Below, piece by piece: positions 16,728 through 24,311 of a stretch of DNA of 46,160 nucleotides (positions are counted from its first letter, which is position 1; the number at the start of each line of letters is the position of its first letter). The notes below the pieces were generated by a model. That model worked only from the letters and a program-made list of their open reading frames with translations. It made no database searches and was not told where the DNA came from. The DNA is taken from assembly GCA_938091115.1 (NCBI GenBank), contig CALKNI010000037.1, positions 1-46,160 of the forward strand, in the 5' to 3' direction. The translations under genes were made by a program, and so were the position numbers. The DNA comes from an uncultured Pirellulaceae bacterium. Its GTDB lineage: Bacteria > Planctomycetota > Planctomycetia > Pirellulales > Pirellulaceae.

Positions 16728-18008
16728 ATGACGACTCGCACTTTTTTATCGTATCCAGTAGCCATTTTCTTGTGCTTACTTGTTTCCGCTCAAGCATATG
16801 GGCTACAGGCAAACTGGCCAACGTTTCGGGGTGCCGAACGAACCGGCGTCTCTCCTGATACTGGACTTCTTACGGAATGGCCATCACAAGGCCCAAAACT
16901 AGTTTGGGAAGCTGAAGGTTGTGGTCGAGGGTATGCAAGCATTGCTGTAGATGGCAATCGCCTCTACACACTGGGAGATGGATTATCATCCGAATCAAAT
17001 AAAGATGAATACATGTCCTGCTTTGACCGTGAATCTGGAAAGAGAATCTGGAGAACCAAAACAGGACCTGCTTGGAACCAGGGACCCGATAATTGGCAGA
17101 GTTCTCGCAGCACTCCAACAGTCGATGGTGATCACGTTTATGTCATTACTCCGTTTGGAAAGTTGATTTGTCTTCATACCGATGGTAGAGAACTCTGGAA
17201 GATTGACCTGAAGAAAGAATTTCAAGGTAAAAAAGCAGATAGCTGGGGTTACAGCGAATCAGTATTGATCGATGGTGACCACTTAATTTGCACACCAGGC
17301 GGCACCAAGAATACGATGGTCGCCCTCGATAAAAAGACGGGTAAGCTGAAATGGTCTACCGTTCGCGAAGGTGATCGAGGCGCCGGACACGCTTCAGTCG
17401 TGATCTCCAATATTGGTGGAACAAAAGTCTATGTTCAAACCACCGGAAGCGGTGCACTCGGTGTGCGAGCGTCAGACGGTAAATTACTCTGGTCCTACGA
17501 AATCGACAGAACAACCGCAGTCATTCCAACCCCAATTGTGCGAGATGAACTTGTTTTCTTTTCAGCCGGATACAAAAGAGGTGGCGCCCTTCTAAAACAA
17601 GTTGCCTCAGGTGGAAAAATTGAGCTCGAAGAAATTTACGGACTCAAACCAAGCCTCGCCAACAAACACGGCGGCATCATTCTGATGGGCGATTACTTGT
17701 TCGGCGACTCAGACGATAAAGGACTTCCTTTCTGCGCCGACCTGATGACCGGAGAGATTAAATGGAAATCACGAGGCTCAGGCAAAAAGTCGGCAAGCGT
17801 TGTTGGAGCCGACGGCCACGTCTATGTCCGTTACAGCAATGGTGTGATGACCCTGGTCAAAGCAGACCCTAGCTCGTTTCAAGAAGTAGCAGACTTCAAG
17901 ATACCGGGAAGTGGAGATCGCCCCAGTTGGGCTCACCCCGTAATCGTTGGCGGCCGGCTATACCTTAGAGAAGATGACAAAATCCTTTGCTATTCGATTG
18001 AACGTTAG
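16728..18008 (+). CDS. Secreted PQQ-like beta-propeller repeat protein
   Basis: A 426-residue exported protein: a signal peptide (MTTRTFLSYPVAIFLCLLVS, cleavage near AYG-LQ) then an all-beta propeller. The planctomycete signature NWPTFRGAERTGVSP opens the mature part, and blades carry the PQQ-repeat-like pattern of a Gly-rich turn with Leu-x-Trp, for example DRESGKRIWRTKTG, DGRELWKIDL, DKKTGKLKWSTV and DLMTGEIKWKSRG. Such proteins resemble PQQ dehydrogenases and BamB, but no PQQ- or calcium-binding enzyme residues were recognised, so a scaffold or binding role is as likely as catalysis. ATG 16728 is used; an in-frame TTG at 16713 would only add five residues. The gene is followed by an intrinsic terminator at 18049 and has a paralogue at 19378-20691. 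Confidence 0.9.
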   Translation: MTTRTFLSYPVAIFLCLLVSAQAYGLQANWPTFRGAERTGVSPDTGLLTEWPSQGPKLVWEAEGCGRGYASIAVDGNRLYTLGDGLSSESNKDEYMSCFDRESGKRIWRTKTGPAWNQGPDNWQSSRSTPTVDGDHVYVITPFGKLICLHTDGRELWKIDLKKEFQGKKADSWGYSESVLIDGDHLICTPGGTKNTMVALDKKTGKLKWSTVREGDRGAGHASVVISNIGGTKVYVQTTGSGALGVRASDGKLLWSYEIDRTTAVIPTPIVRDELVFFSAGYKRGGALLKQVASGGKIELEEIYGLKPSLANKHGGIILMGDYLFGDSDDKGLPFCADLMTGEIKWKSRGSGKKSASVVGADGHVYVRYSNGVMTLVKADPSSFQEVADFKIPGSGDRPSWAHPVIVGGRLYLREDDKILCYSIER

Positions 18009-18048
18009 CCAGCTAATCGACGGTAGTCCAGCATTTCCATAACCCTTT

Positions 18049-18089
18049 AAACCCTAACTGCAGAACTTGATGCTGGAGTTTGGGTTTTT
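18049..18089 (+). terminator. Likely intrinsic terminator after the first PQQ-like gene
   Basis: AAACCC-T-AACT (18049-18059) pairs with AGTT-T-GGGTTT (18077-18087) with one T-T mismatch; the loop contains a small inner hairpin (GCA/TGC). The 3' arm runs into a T-rich tract. It lies 40 bases after the stop codon. Confidence 0.7.
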
Positions 18090-18420
18090 ATTTTGGATGC
18101 GTTATAAATCCCGATGAAAATGGGCTGTCTCCCTGGTTCAGGCCGAGACAACAGCGACTATTAAGCTATCAATTCGCTCAGCATTCTGCTCAGATGCCCT
18201 CTATAATAATCGTTCAGATTTTAGAATTTCATTCGGGATGTATTCCAACCGACCCAGTATTTCCAGCCATGAATTATTGAACAAAGATTCCATGGCTGGA
18301 CTGCGTTGGCTGGCTCAATCAAAATCGGTGAAGATCGACTGTTAAGTAAATTTTTCCGAACAGATTGATTGCCCTGAGCTTGCTTAAAATATTTTATTGT
18401 CGGTAAACAGGGAGAGTTAT
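18090..18420. other. Intergenic stretch upstream of the zinc-ribbon protein
   Basis: About 330 bases. No frame with a credible start was found; a 66-codon frame at 18080-18280 overlaps the terminator and is rejected. An AT-rich segment (TTAAAATATTTTATTG, 18384-18399) just before the next gene is a possible promoter region, with TTGATT at 18365-18370 as a weak -35. Confidence 0.35.
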
Positions 18421-19002
18421 GTGATTGCCGTCTGTTTTCAATGTGGATCGCCTAAGTCAGGTCCTATGACGAAATGTGAATTCTGTGAAAAAAAACCGTT
18501 GCACCATCGCGATCGCGTTGTTTCGATGGCACTTTCGAATGAATGTCTCAGCGAGAAAAATTTAAAAATTGGCAGCCAGTACATCAAAGAAAAAAAACGG
18601 ATCCCAAAATTTCACAAGAAAGTTGCACTGAAAGCAGCTCAATTGATGGAGTCTTATATCGACGTCGATGACGGGCGAAACTCAGACTCCATTGACCTGT
18701 CGTCTGCATTTTTTCAGTTTGAATTCGAAGCCGGTGAAAAAGGCCGCCCAAAATTTGTCACCGCTCACTGCATCGGGAAACCGGCGAATTTATCAAATGA
18801 TGAGTTCAGCCAATTCTTTAAGAAAAAAACTTACCATACGCTGCAATGGGAAGTCGGCAATGAAATTACCCCGGAGCAGGTATCGGCCAATCAAGACGAT
18901 GAAGGAGATGTCTACATTTGGTATCGCTGGATTAGCGATAGCTGGCACGGCAAATTTGTTCCCAAGGCCGAATTTGAACAAATCAAAAGTCTAGAGTTGT
19001 AA
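18421..19002 (+). CDS. Unknown protein with N-terminal four-cysteine zinc ribbon
   Basis: A 193-residue protein starting at GTG 18421, chosen because GGGAG lies six bases upstream (18410-18414) and because the zinc ribbon begins at once. C5-x2-C8 (CFQCG) and C19-x2-C22 (CEFC) form a four-cysteine metal site. The rest is unassigned: a basic helical middle (EKKRIPKFHKKVALKAAQLM), an acidic stretch (SYIDVDDGRNSDSIDL), and a C-terminal part with many aromatics (DVYIWYRWISDSWHGKF). There is no signal peptide or membrane segment, so it is cytoplasmic. It sits between two paralogous PQQ-like genes but carries its own translation signals. I do not recognise a family for the C-terminal part. Confidence 0.8.
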   Translation: MIAVCFQCGSPKSGPMTKCEFCEKKPLHHRDRVVSMALSNECLSEKNLKIGSQYIKEKKRIPKFHKKVALKAAQLMESYIDVDDGRNSDSIDLSSAFFQFEFEAGEKGRPKFVTAHCIGKPANLSNDEFSQFFKKKTYHTLQWEVGNEITPEQVSANQDDEGDVYIWYRWISDSWHGKFVPKAEFEQIKSLEL

Positions 19003-19377
19003 TGCTAAACAAGGCTTTTAATTTAATTATCAATACTAAATATTTCTACTTGGCTGGAAAGGCAGCCTCTAATGAGCCGCAGCCGAACCGGAATGGCCAG
19101 GCTGGTTTTTGTAGTTTCTCCTTGCATCAGTGCACCCAAGGCTAAGTTGCCACCAATCTGTCCAAACGGTACAGTTTTTAAGCGAGCCCATTGATACCGC
19201 CCGCAGATTGAAACTAAAGGTGAACTGACGCCTATTTTAATGAGGACAGGTCTCAAACCACTGTTTTGCAGTTCCCAACTCTCTTCAATTGAAAACCTGT
19301 CGGCAATAGGTTATCTCCCTATTGTTTTTGCGGGATTTGAAAAAATGAAAACGTTCACTCTCTTAGAAAAGATCCTC
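19003..19377. other. Intergenic stretch upstream of the second PQQ-like gene
   Basis: About 375 bases. A minus-strand frame (19023-19256) is open but has no ribosome binding site and is not called. The plus-strand frame of the next gene is open back to 19240, but the added residues do not resemble a signal peptide, so this is treated as non-coding. No terminator or repeat was recognised. Confidence 0.35.
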
Positions 19378-20691
19378 ATGAAAACCAAATTTCTCGCTTT
19401 TTTGTGCTTTCTTAGCTTGGGAATCAACGCGAGCATGTATGGGCAGTCAACCGACTGGCCTCAGTTTCGAGGGCCAGACGGCAACGGAGTAGTCGGCAAT
19501 CTGAATTTTCCAGAAACCTGGAGTGAGAGCGAAAATATTGCTTGGACCGTCGATTTACCAGGCGGCGGTCTATCTTCACCAATTGTCTCGCAGGGACAGA
19601 TTTTTCTCACAACTGCAGTCGGAGCAAAGCCTCCGGTAAGCTTCATGGAGGGCGTGGGGGACATGCGGCCTAAAAAACCAGATACAAAAGTTAAATTCAG
19701 AATTGTTTCGTACAACCTAGAAGATGGTAAAAAACTCTGGGAATCAACCGTCGTTGAGCAGCAACCCGAGTTTCCAATCCATGGTTCAAATTCTTACGCC
19801 ACAGAATCTCCTGCAACCGATGGAAAGCGCGTTTTTGTTTATTTCGCGGCAGTCGGCATCGTCACTGCATTTGACTTGGATGGTAAAGAAATTTGGCGAC
19901 AAGAGATCGGTGCTTACCCGACCGGCAATGGGTTCGGTACGGGTAGCTCACTGACCCTCGGAGACGGAAATGTATTTGTCCAATGCGATAACGATAAAAA
20001 ATCTTTCATCGTCGCATTCGATGGGGCAACGGGAGAAATTCGCTGGCGAAAAGAACGAGAAGGGCGAACTTCTTGGTCAACGCCTCTGTTCTGGAAAAAT
20101 AAAAATCGAAATGAACTGATCGCCTGTGGCTCCGGTTTTGTTCGGTCTTATGACCCAAAAACCGGGGATGAGCTATGGAGCATGACAGACGTGGGAATGT
20201 CGTTCAGTGCTTCGCCTGCCGCTGATGACCAGAAGATTTATTTTGGAAACAGTGGCCCTAGAAGTAACGGCCCCTTGATTGCCATCAACGACTCAATGTC
20301 CGGAACCAACGCCTTCGCAGCGGATCTAAAAACCCAAGGGCTGGAGTGGATGGTCATGCAAGCTGGCCCGGGGCTCGCGTCCCCCGTCGCGGTCAGTGGC
20401 AATGTCTACATTCCCGGTCGAGGAAAACTGACTTGTTATTCGACGGCAGATGGCTCAGTCAGTTTTAAAGAAAGAATGAGCCTTGGTTCGATGGCTGCTT
20501 CCCTTTGGGCAGCCGGTGACCGAATCTTCATGATGGATGAAACTGGCAAAACAGTCGTTTTTGAGGCAACTGACAATATGAATATCATCGCAACCAATCA
20601 AATTGCGGACGACTTATTCTGGTCAACACCTGCAGTTGCTGGTAATTCGTTACTGCTTCGCGGTGTAAAAAAACTGTATTGTATCCGTTAG
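19378..20691 (+). CDS. Secreted PQQ-like beta-propeller repeat protein (second copy)
   Basis: A 437-residue exported protein. ATG 19378 begins a clean signal peptide (MKTKFLAFLCFLSLGINAS, cleavage near MYG-QS); ATG 19345 in the same frame is an alternative. The mature part opens with DWPQFRGPDGNGVVG, the counterpart of the NWPTFRG opening of the gene at 16728, and continues with propeller blades such as LEDGKKLWESTV, DLDGKEIWRQEIGAY, DGATGEIRWRKERE and DPKTGDELWSM. The two proteins look like divergent paralogues. A periplasmic or outer-membrane binding role is inferred; no enzymatic residues are recognised. Confidence 0.9.
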   Translation: MKTKFLAFLCFLSLGINASMYGQSTDWPQFRGPDGNGVVGNLNFPETWSESENIAWTVDLPGGGLSSPIVSQGQIFLTTAVGAKPPVSFMEGVGDMRPKKPDTKVKFRIVSYNLEDGKKLWESTVVEQQPEFPIHGSNSYATESPATDGKRVFVYFAAVGIVTAFDLDGKEIWRQEIGAYPTGNGFGTGSSLTLGDGNVFVQCDNDKKSFIVAFDGATGEIRWRKEREGRTSWSTPLFWKNKNRNELIACGSGFVRSYDPKTGDELWSMTDVGMSFSASPAADDQKIYFGNSGPRSNGPLIAINDSMSGTNAFAADLKTQGLEWMVMQAGPGLASPVAVSGNVYIPGRGKLTCYSTADGSVSFKERMSLGSMAASLWAAGDRIFMMDETGKTVVFEATDNMNIIATNQIADDLFWSTPAVAGNSLLLRGVKKLYCIR

Positions 20692-20807
20692 TTTTAATTT
20701 CAAAAAGCCTCATCGCGGTAGAGATTTTTGCTACCTTAGCCTGCTGAAATTCACCTCTCTAATTTTCACTGCCTGACGCAAGCAATTAAATTCCATTTGG
20801 TAAACCT

Positions 20808-21302
20808 ATGAAATACTATCAACACCAATTCGATGATGTGAAAAGATACCTCCACCATCGCCCCCCTTATTTATTGGTCGACGAGGTCGTCTCAGTTTCA
20901 CCAACCGAGGCGGTCACGCAGAAAACAGTAACCGGTGAAGAGGGATTTATTAAAGGCCATTTCCCTGGTGCTCCGATTTTCCCCGGGGCAATGATGCACG
21001 AATTGACGACGCAATCGGCAGGCATTTTAATCGCTTCTCACTACAATCCGATGGAAGAATTCAACACCGAGGATCCGTTTTTTAACAAATATGCGTTAGG
21101 CGTTCTCGTAAAAACCAAACACGCCAGATACAAAGGATTTGCAAGACCTAGCGATGTATTAATCACAACCGTCTCGCTGAATGAACAAGTCAGCGAGGTG
21201 TTTGATTTCTCTGCGGTCGTCAAAGTCAACGGAAAAACAATTATGAAAAACGGATTTCAGTTAATGAACATTAAATCCACGGTTCTTCAAGGTACAGACT
21301 AA
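20808..21302 (+). CDS. FabZ-like 3-hydroxyacyl-ACP dehydratase family protein
   Basis: A 164-residue hotdog-fold protein. It carries the FabA/FabZ landmarks: HHRPPYLLVDEVVS near the N-terminus, the catalytic histidine in KGHFPGAPIFPGAMMHE (His51), and the glutamate position in MMHELTTQSAG (Glu65) on the central helix. FabZ removes water from 3-hydroxyacyl-ACP in fatty acid elongation. Length is close to FabZ (about 150), with an insert near NPMEEFNTEDPFFNK. No other fatty acid gene is nearby, so it may be a paralogue used for a special acyl chain rather than the housekeeping copy. Confidence 0.88.
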   Translation: MKYYQHQFDDVKRYLHHRPPYLLVDEVVSVSPTEAVTQKTVTGEEGFIKGHFPGAPIFPGAMMHELTTQSAGILIASHYNPMEEFNTEDPFFNKYALGVLVKTKHARYKGFARPSDVLITTVSLNEQVSEVFDFSAVVKVNGKTIMKNGFQLMNIKSTVLQGTD

Positions 21303-21861
21303 TCGAGTTCCACTAAACGTCGAAAGTTCAACGCTAAGAATCATTCATTAAGCGGCACTGCTAAGATGAAGCTCTGCACAGTCTGAATCGCTCAATATCG
21401 AATCGGCTGTTTTTAACTCTTCAACATCTGCATTGATCACCACGAGTTATCGCCCAGCCTTAAGATGATCTTCATATTTAAGGATGTGCTTTTTCTCAAC
21501 TCCCAAGGCACTCAATCATTCGCTTAACACCCGCATCGAAAGGCTTTCCCGCGGTAGAACTCAAACTCAAAACAAAAGGCGTGCAACCAAAAACTTTGTG
21601 CAGCGTCCAAGCAACTCCCCTGAAAGGGGGTGGATCGAACCAGCGTTGCAACCTAAAAACCGCCAGCACAATCGCCCGCAGATGACCATTTGCTTCCTTT
21701 TAACGCGAAATAACTAGGGAAACCTGAAATTACGCTACGACTGCCGTCTTTACCGCCGAAAAGTGAATCTAAGCAGTTTTAGTTCGATTTTTGTTGTTTT
21801 AAAGGCGATGTTTCTTTAGCATAAACGAAGATTTCCGGAAGCTTTCTTGGGAGACAGTTGG
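21303..21861. other. Intergenic stretch with no convincing gene
   Basis: About 560 bases. A 77-codon frame at 21484-21717 starts at an ATG, but its only AAGG is directly adjacent, and the Arg/Asn/Gln-rich product looks like an out-of-frame reading. A short GC hairpin (CCCCTGAAAGGGG, about 21616-21628) has no T tract after it. GGGAG at 21849-21853 belongs to the next gene. Confidence 0.4.
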
Positions 21862-22542
21862 ATGCTCTACAATTCGAAAGTGTTTTTATTCTGTTACTTG
21901 GCCGCTTCGCTTGCTTGCAGCCATTGTCTTGCAGACGTGGAAGTCAGTAAAACCGATTCCAAAACATCGGTCGCGGTTCCCAAAGCAGAAAACGTGCCTC
22001 GTCAGCAAACAAGTAATCTGACGGCTCCCGATATCGGGTTGGTCGTTACACAACCAAGGCAATTTTCGACACCAACCACGCTGTCAACGCCTCGCCTTAA
22101 TTCTTCCAACCTTCAGGCCTCGGTGGGAATCAATTCGTCTTCACCTCTTTTTGAGGATACAAAGCAACAACAAAGATATGAGTCCGTACTAAATGGAATT
22201 CGTAAACTTAAGCTGAACGATGGAAACGAAGGTACGAGCAGTGATTGGTTCGTCGTTGGCGGGATCGTTGGAAATCAAGCAAACTTTGAAGCCTTTCAAG
22301 GCGAAGAAGATGTCGCCCGGCGAGTGGTTGAATTTCTTGACCAAACCGACAATCGCTGTCAATGGAAGATCTTTTCTCGCGAAACTGATGCTTATACCGC
22401 ACAAGAGAATGTTTCCAAGGTGAAATCTGAATATCAACAGTGGCGGCAGGCGCAGATCAGTCGCCAAAATGCCATCTGGCGGTCACAACAGCAAGCTGCC
22501 GCCAATGCCTATCGCAGACGCTGCTCTTCGGGAAGCGGCTGA
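21862..22542 (+). CDS. Secreted protein of unknown function
   Basis: A 226-residue protein. ATG 21862 is chosen because GGGAG (21849-21853) sits eight bases upstream. Residues 1-25 form a signal peptide (YNSKVFLFCYLAASLACS, cleavage near CLA-DV). A long Ser/Thr/Pro-rich linker follows to about residue 95, then a compact domain with YESVLNGIRKLKLNDG, DWFVVGGIVGNQANFEAF and DVARRVVEFLDQ, and a Gln/Arg/Ala-rich basic helix at the end (YQQWRQAQISRQNAIW). Two cysteines at the end of the signal region and one near the C-terminus show no pattern. I do not recognise a family. Confidence 0.75.
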   Translation: MLYNSKVFLFCYLAASLACSHCLADVEVSKTDSKTSVAVPKAENVPRQQTSNLTAPDIGLVVTQPRQFSTPTTLSTPRLNSSNLQASVGINSSSPLFEDTKQQQRYESVLNGIRKLKLNDGNEGTSSDWFVVGGIVGNQANFEAFQGEEDVARRVVEFLDQTDNRCQWKIFSRETDAYTAQENVSKVKSEYQQWRQAQISRQNAIWRSQQQAAANAYRRRCSSGSG

Positions 22543-22685
22543 CGCTAAACCTATCCTCTGCCGTCGGCAGATCTCTCAAAAGAATCTACAGCCTCATATC
22601 GAATTGAACAAATCAAATCGATTGCTTGCGGACTGCGGACCGTTACTGACGCTGACGATAAAGGAGCCCGCTTCGGGTTAAAGAA

Positions 22686-24296
22686 ATGAAATCACTTGGA
22701 CTTCCTATCCAACGAATCTTGTTCATGTTGAGTCAGCTTTTCAGAACGACACGTGAGCATTCTCGAGCAGTAGCTCGAATTGGTCCGAGGCCCTGCCTCG
22801 TTAGATACCTGTTCATCGCGATTCTATGCGGACTGCCTGCGGAGAACGTGTTGTCAGAAGAAAAACCTAACATCATCTTTATCCTCGCCGATGATATGGG
22901 CTACGGGGATTGTTCATGCAATAACCCTGAGTCAAAAATCCGTACCCCAAATATTGACCAACTGGCAAAGGGTGGTGTCCGTTTCACCGATGCGCATTCT
23001 GCGGCAGCAGTGTGCACGCCTTCGCGCTATGGCTTACTCACCGGCACCTGCCCGGCACGGACGGATATCAACAATTTCACCGCCGGCAGAGGGCCTGTCA
23101 TCGCCTCTGACGAAGTGACCATAGCTGATCTGCTTAAGGAGCAAGGTTATACGACTCACATGATCGGTAAATGGCATCTCGGCTTTGAAGGGGGGACGCG
23201 CAAAATCGTCTTCTCGAAGCCTCTGGCCGGCGGCCCACTCGACTGCGGTTTTGATTCTTACTTTGGCGTCAACAAAGCACCAAGCAGCCCTCCTTATTTC
23301 TACATCATGGGGCGCGAGCCCGTCGCAAAGCCGGATGGATCTATCGAGGGTAATGATGAGAAAGGCAAAGACAGGCGGGAAGTATACCGCGCAGGCGAAG
23401 CCGCACCGGGATTCAGACCCGAAGACGTAACCGAAACGCTCTGCAACGAAGCGGTCCGGATTATCCGCGACTATGGGGCGTCGGATAAGAAACAGCCGTT
23501 CTTCCTTTACTATGCCCTGACGTCACCGCATTCACCCTGGTTGCCACCCGAAAAATTTAAAGGCAGGAGTGAGGCGGGAACGTACGGCGATTTTAATGTG
23601 CAACTCGACGATGAAGTGGGCAGAGTGGTAAGAGCTTTGGAGGAAACCGGACTGGCAAAGGATACGCTGATTATCTTCACCAGTGATAACGGCCCCATGT
23701 GGATGAACGGGGACAAGGAGAAATTCGATCACCACGCTTGTGGTGTTTTGAAAGGACACAAGGCCTCGCCGAACGAAGGCGGTCACCGCGTTCCATTCAT
23801 CGCCACATGGCCGGGCAAAATTGCGTCGGGGACGGTATCCGAATCAACCATCAACTTCACCGACTTTTTTGCCACACTGGCGGAGATGTTTGATGTGAAA
23901 TTCCAAAAAGTGTACCCGGGCATGGCCAGGGACAGTCTCAGCTTTTACCCCGCGCTGTTTGAACCGGAGAAGAGAATTCCGCGGCCGGCGATGATCGTTG
24001 GCAACTACAGTTTGAGGATGGACGACTGGAAACTGGTTGCGCGCAAGGTGGGAAAGAAAGCGAAAACTCCTGCAATCACGGACATCAAAATCTACAACCT
24101 CGCAGAAGACCTTTCCGAACAGAATGATCTCGCACAATCCAAGCCGGAACGCCTGCAGGCGATGTACGAACACTATAGAAACTTTATGGAAAGCCGGGAG
24201 TTAAGACCGGAGCGGGCAGCGAAGACCGCAGGAAAACAGAGAAAGCCAAAACCACAACGCAAATCTACAAAGCCGGGCAAAGGCCATAGAAAATGA
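22686..24296 (+). CDS. Sulfatase (formylglycine-dependent, S1 type)
   Basis: A 536-residue exported sulfatase. The N-terminus is long and basic before the hydrophobic segment (LVRYLFIAILCGLPAENVLS, about residues 38-57), so a later start such as Met14 is possible. The metal-binding start PNIIFILADDMGYGD (Asp69, Asp70) and the modification site C110-TPSR, where the cysteine becomes formylglycine, are intact, as are GKWHLG, LTSPHSPW and IFTSDNGP. It hydrolyses sulfate esters, probably of sulfated polysaccharides; the substrate cannot be read from the sequence. The C-terminal 25 residues are an unusual Lys/Arg/Pro-rich tail. It is followed after 15 bases by a second sulfatase gene. An anaerobic maturase or FGE must act from elsewhere. 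Confidence 0.94.
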   Translation: MKSLGLPIQRILFMLSQLFRTTREHSRAVARIGPRPCLVRYLFIAILCGLPAENVLSEEKPNIIFILADDMGYGDCSCNNPESKIRTPNIDQLAKGGVRFTDAHSAAAVCTPSRYGLLTGTCPARTDINNFTAGRGPVIASDEVTIADLLKEQGYTTHMIGKWHLGFEGGTRKIVFSKPLAGGPLDCGFDSYFGVNKAPSSPPYFYIMGREPVAKPDGSIEGNDEKGKDRREVYRAGEAAPGFRPEDVTETLCNEAVRIIRDYGASDKKQPFFLYYALTSPHSPWLPPEKFKGRSEAGTYGDFNVQLDDEVGRVVRALEETGLAKDTLIIFTSDNGPMWMNGDKEKFDHHACGVLKGHKASPNEGGHRVPFIATWPGKIASGTVSESTINFTDFFATLAEMFDVKFQKVYPGMARDSLSFYPALFEPEKRIPRPAMIVGNYSLRMDDWKLVARKVGKKAKTPAITDIKIYNLAEDLSEQNDLAQSKPERLQAMYEHYRNFMESRELRPERAAKTAGKQRKPKPQRKSTKPGKGHRK

Positions 24297-24311
24297 AGGA
24301 TCACAATTGAG

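Noticed and set aside
18080-18280. 66-codon plus-strand frame
   Set aside because: Begins inside an intrinsic terminator and has no translation signal.
19023-19256. 77-codon minus-strand frame
   Set aside because: No ribosome binding site; the composition looks like a shadow reading of a promoter region.
21484-21717. 77-codon ATG frame in the gap before the secreted protein
   Set aside because: The ribosome binding site candidate abuts the ATG, and the Arg/Asn/Gln-rich product resembles non-coding translation.
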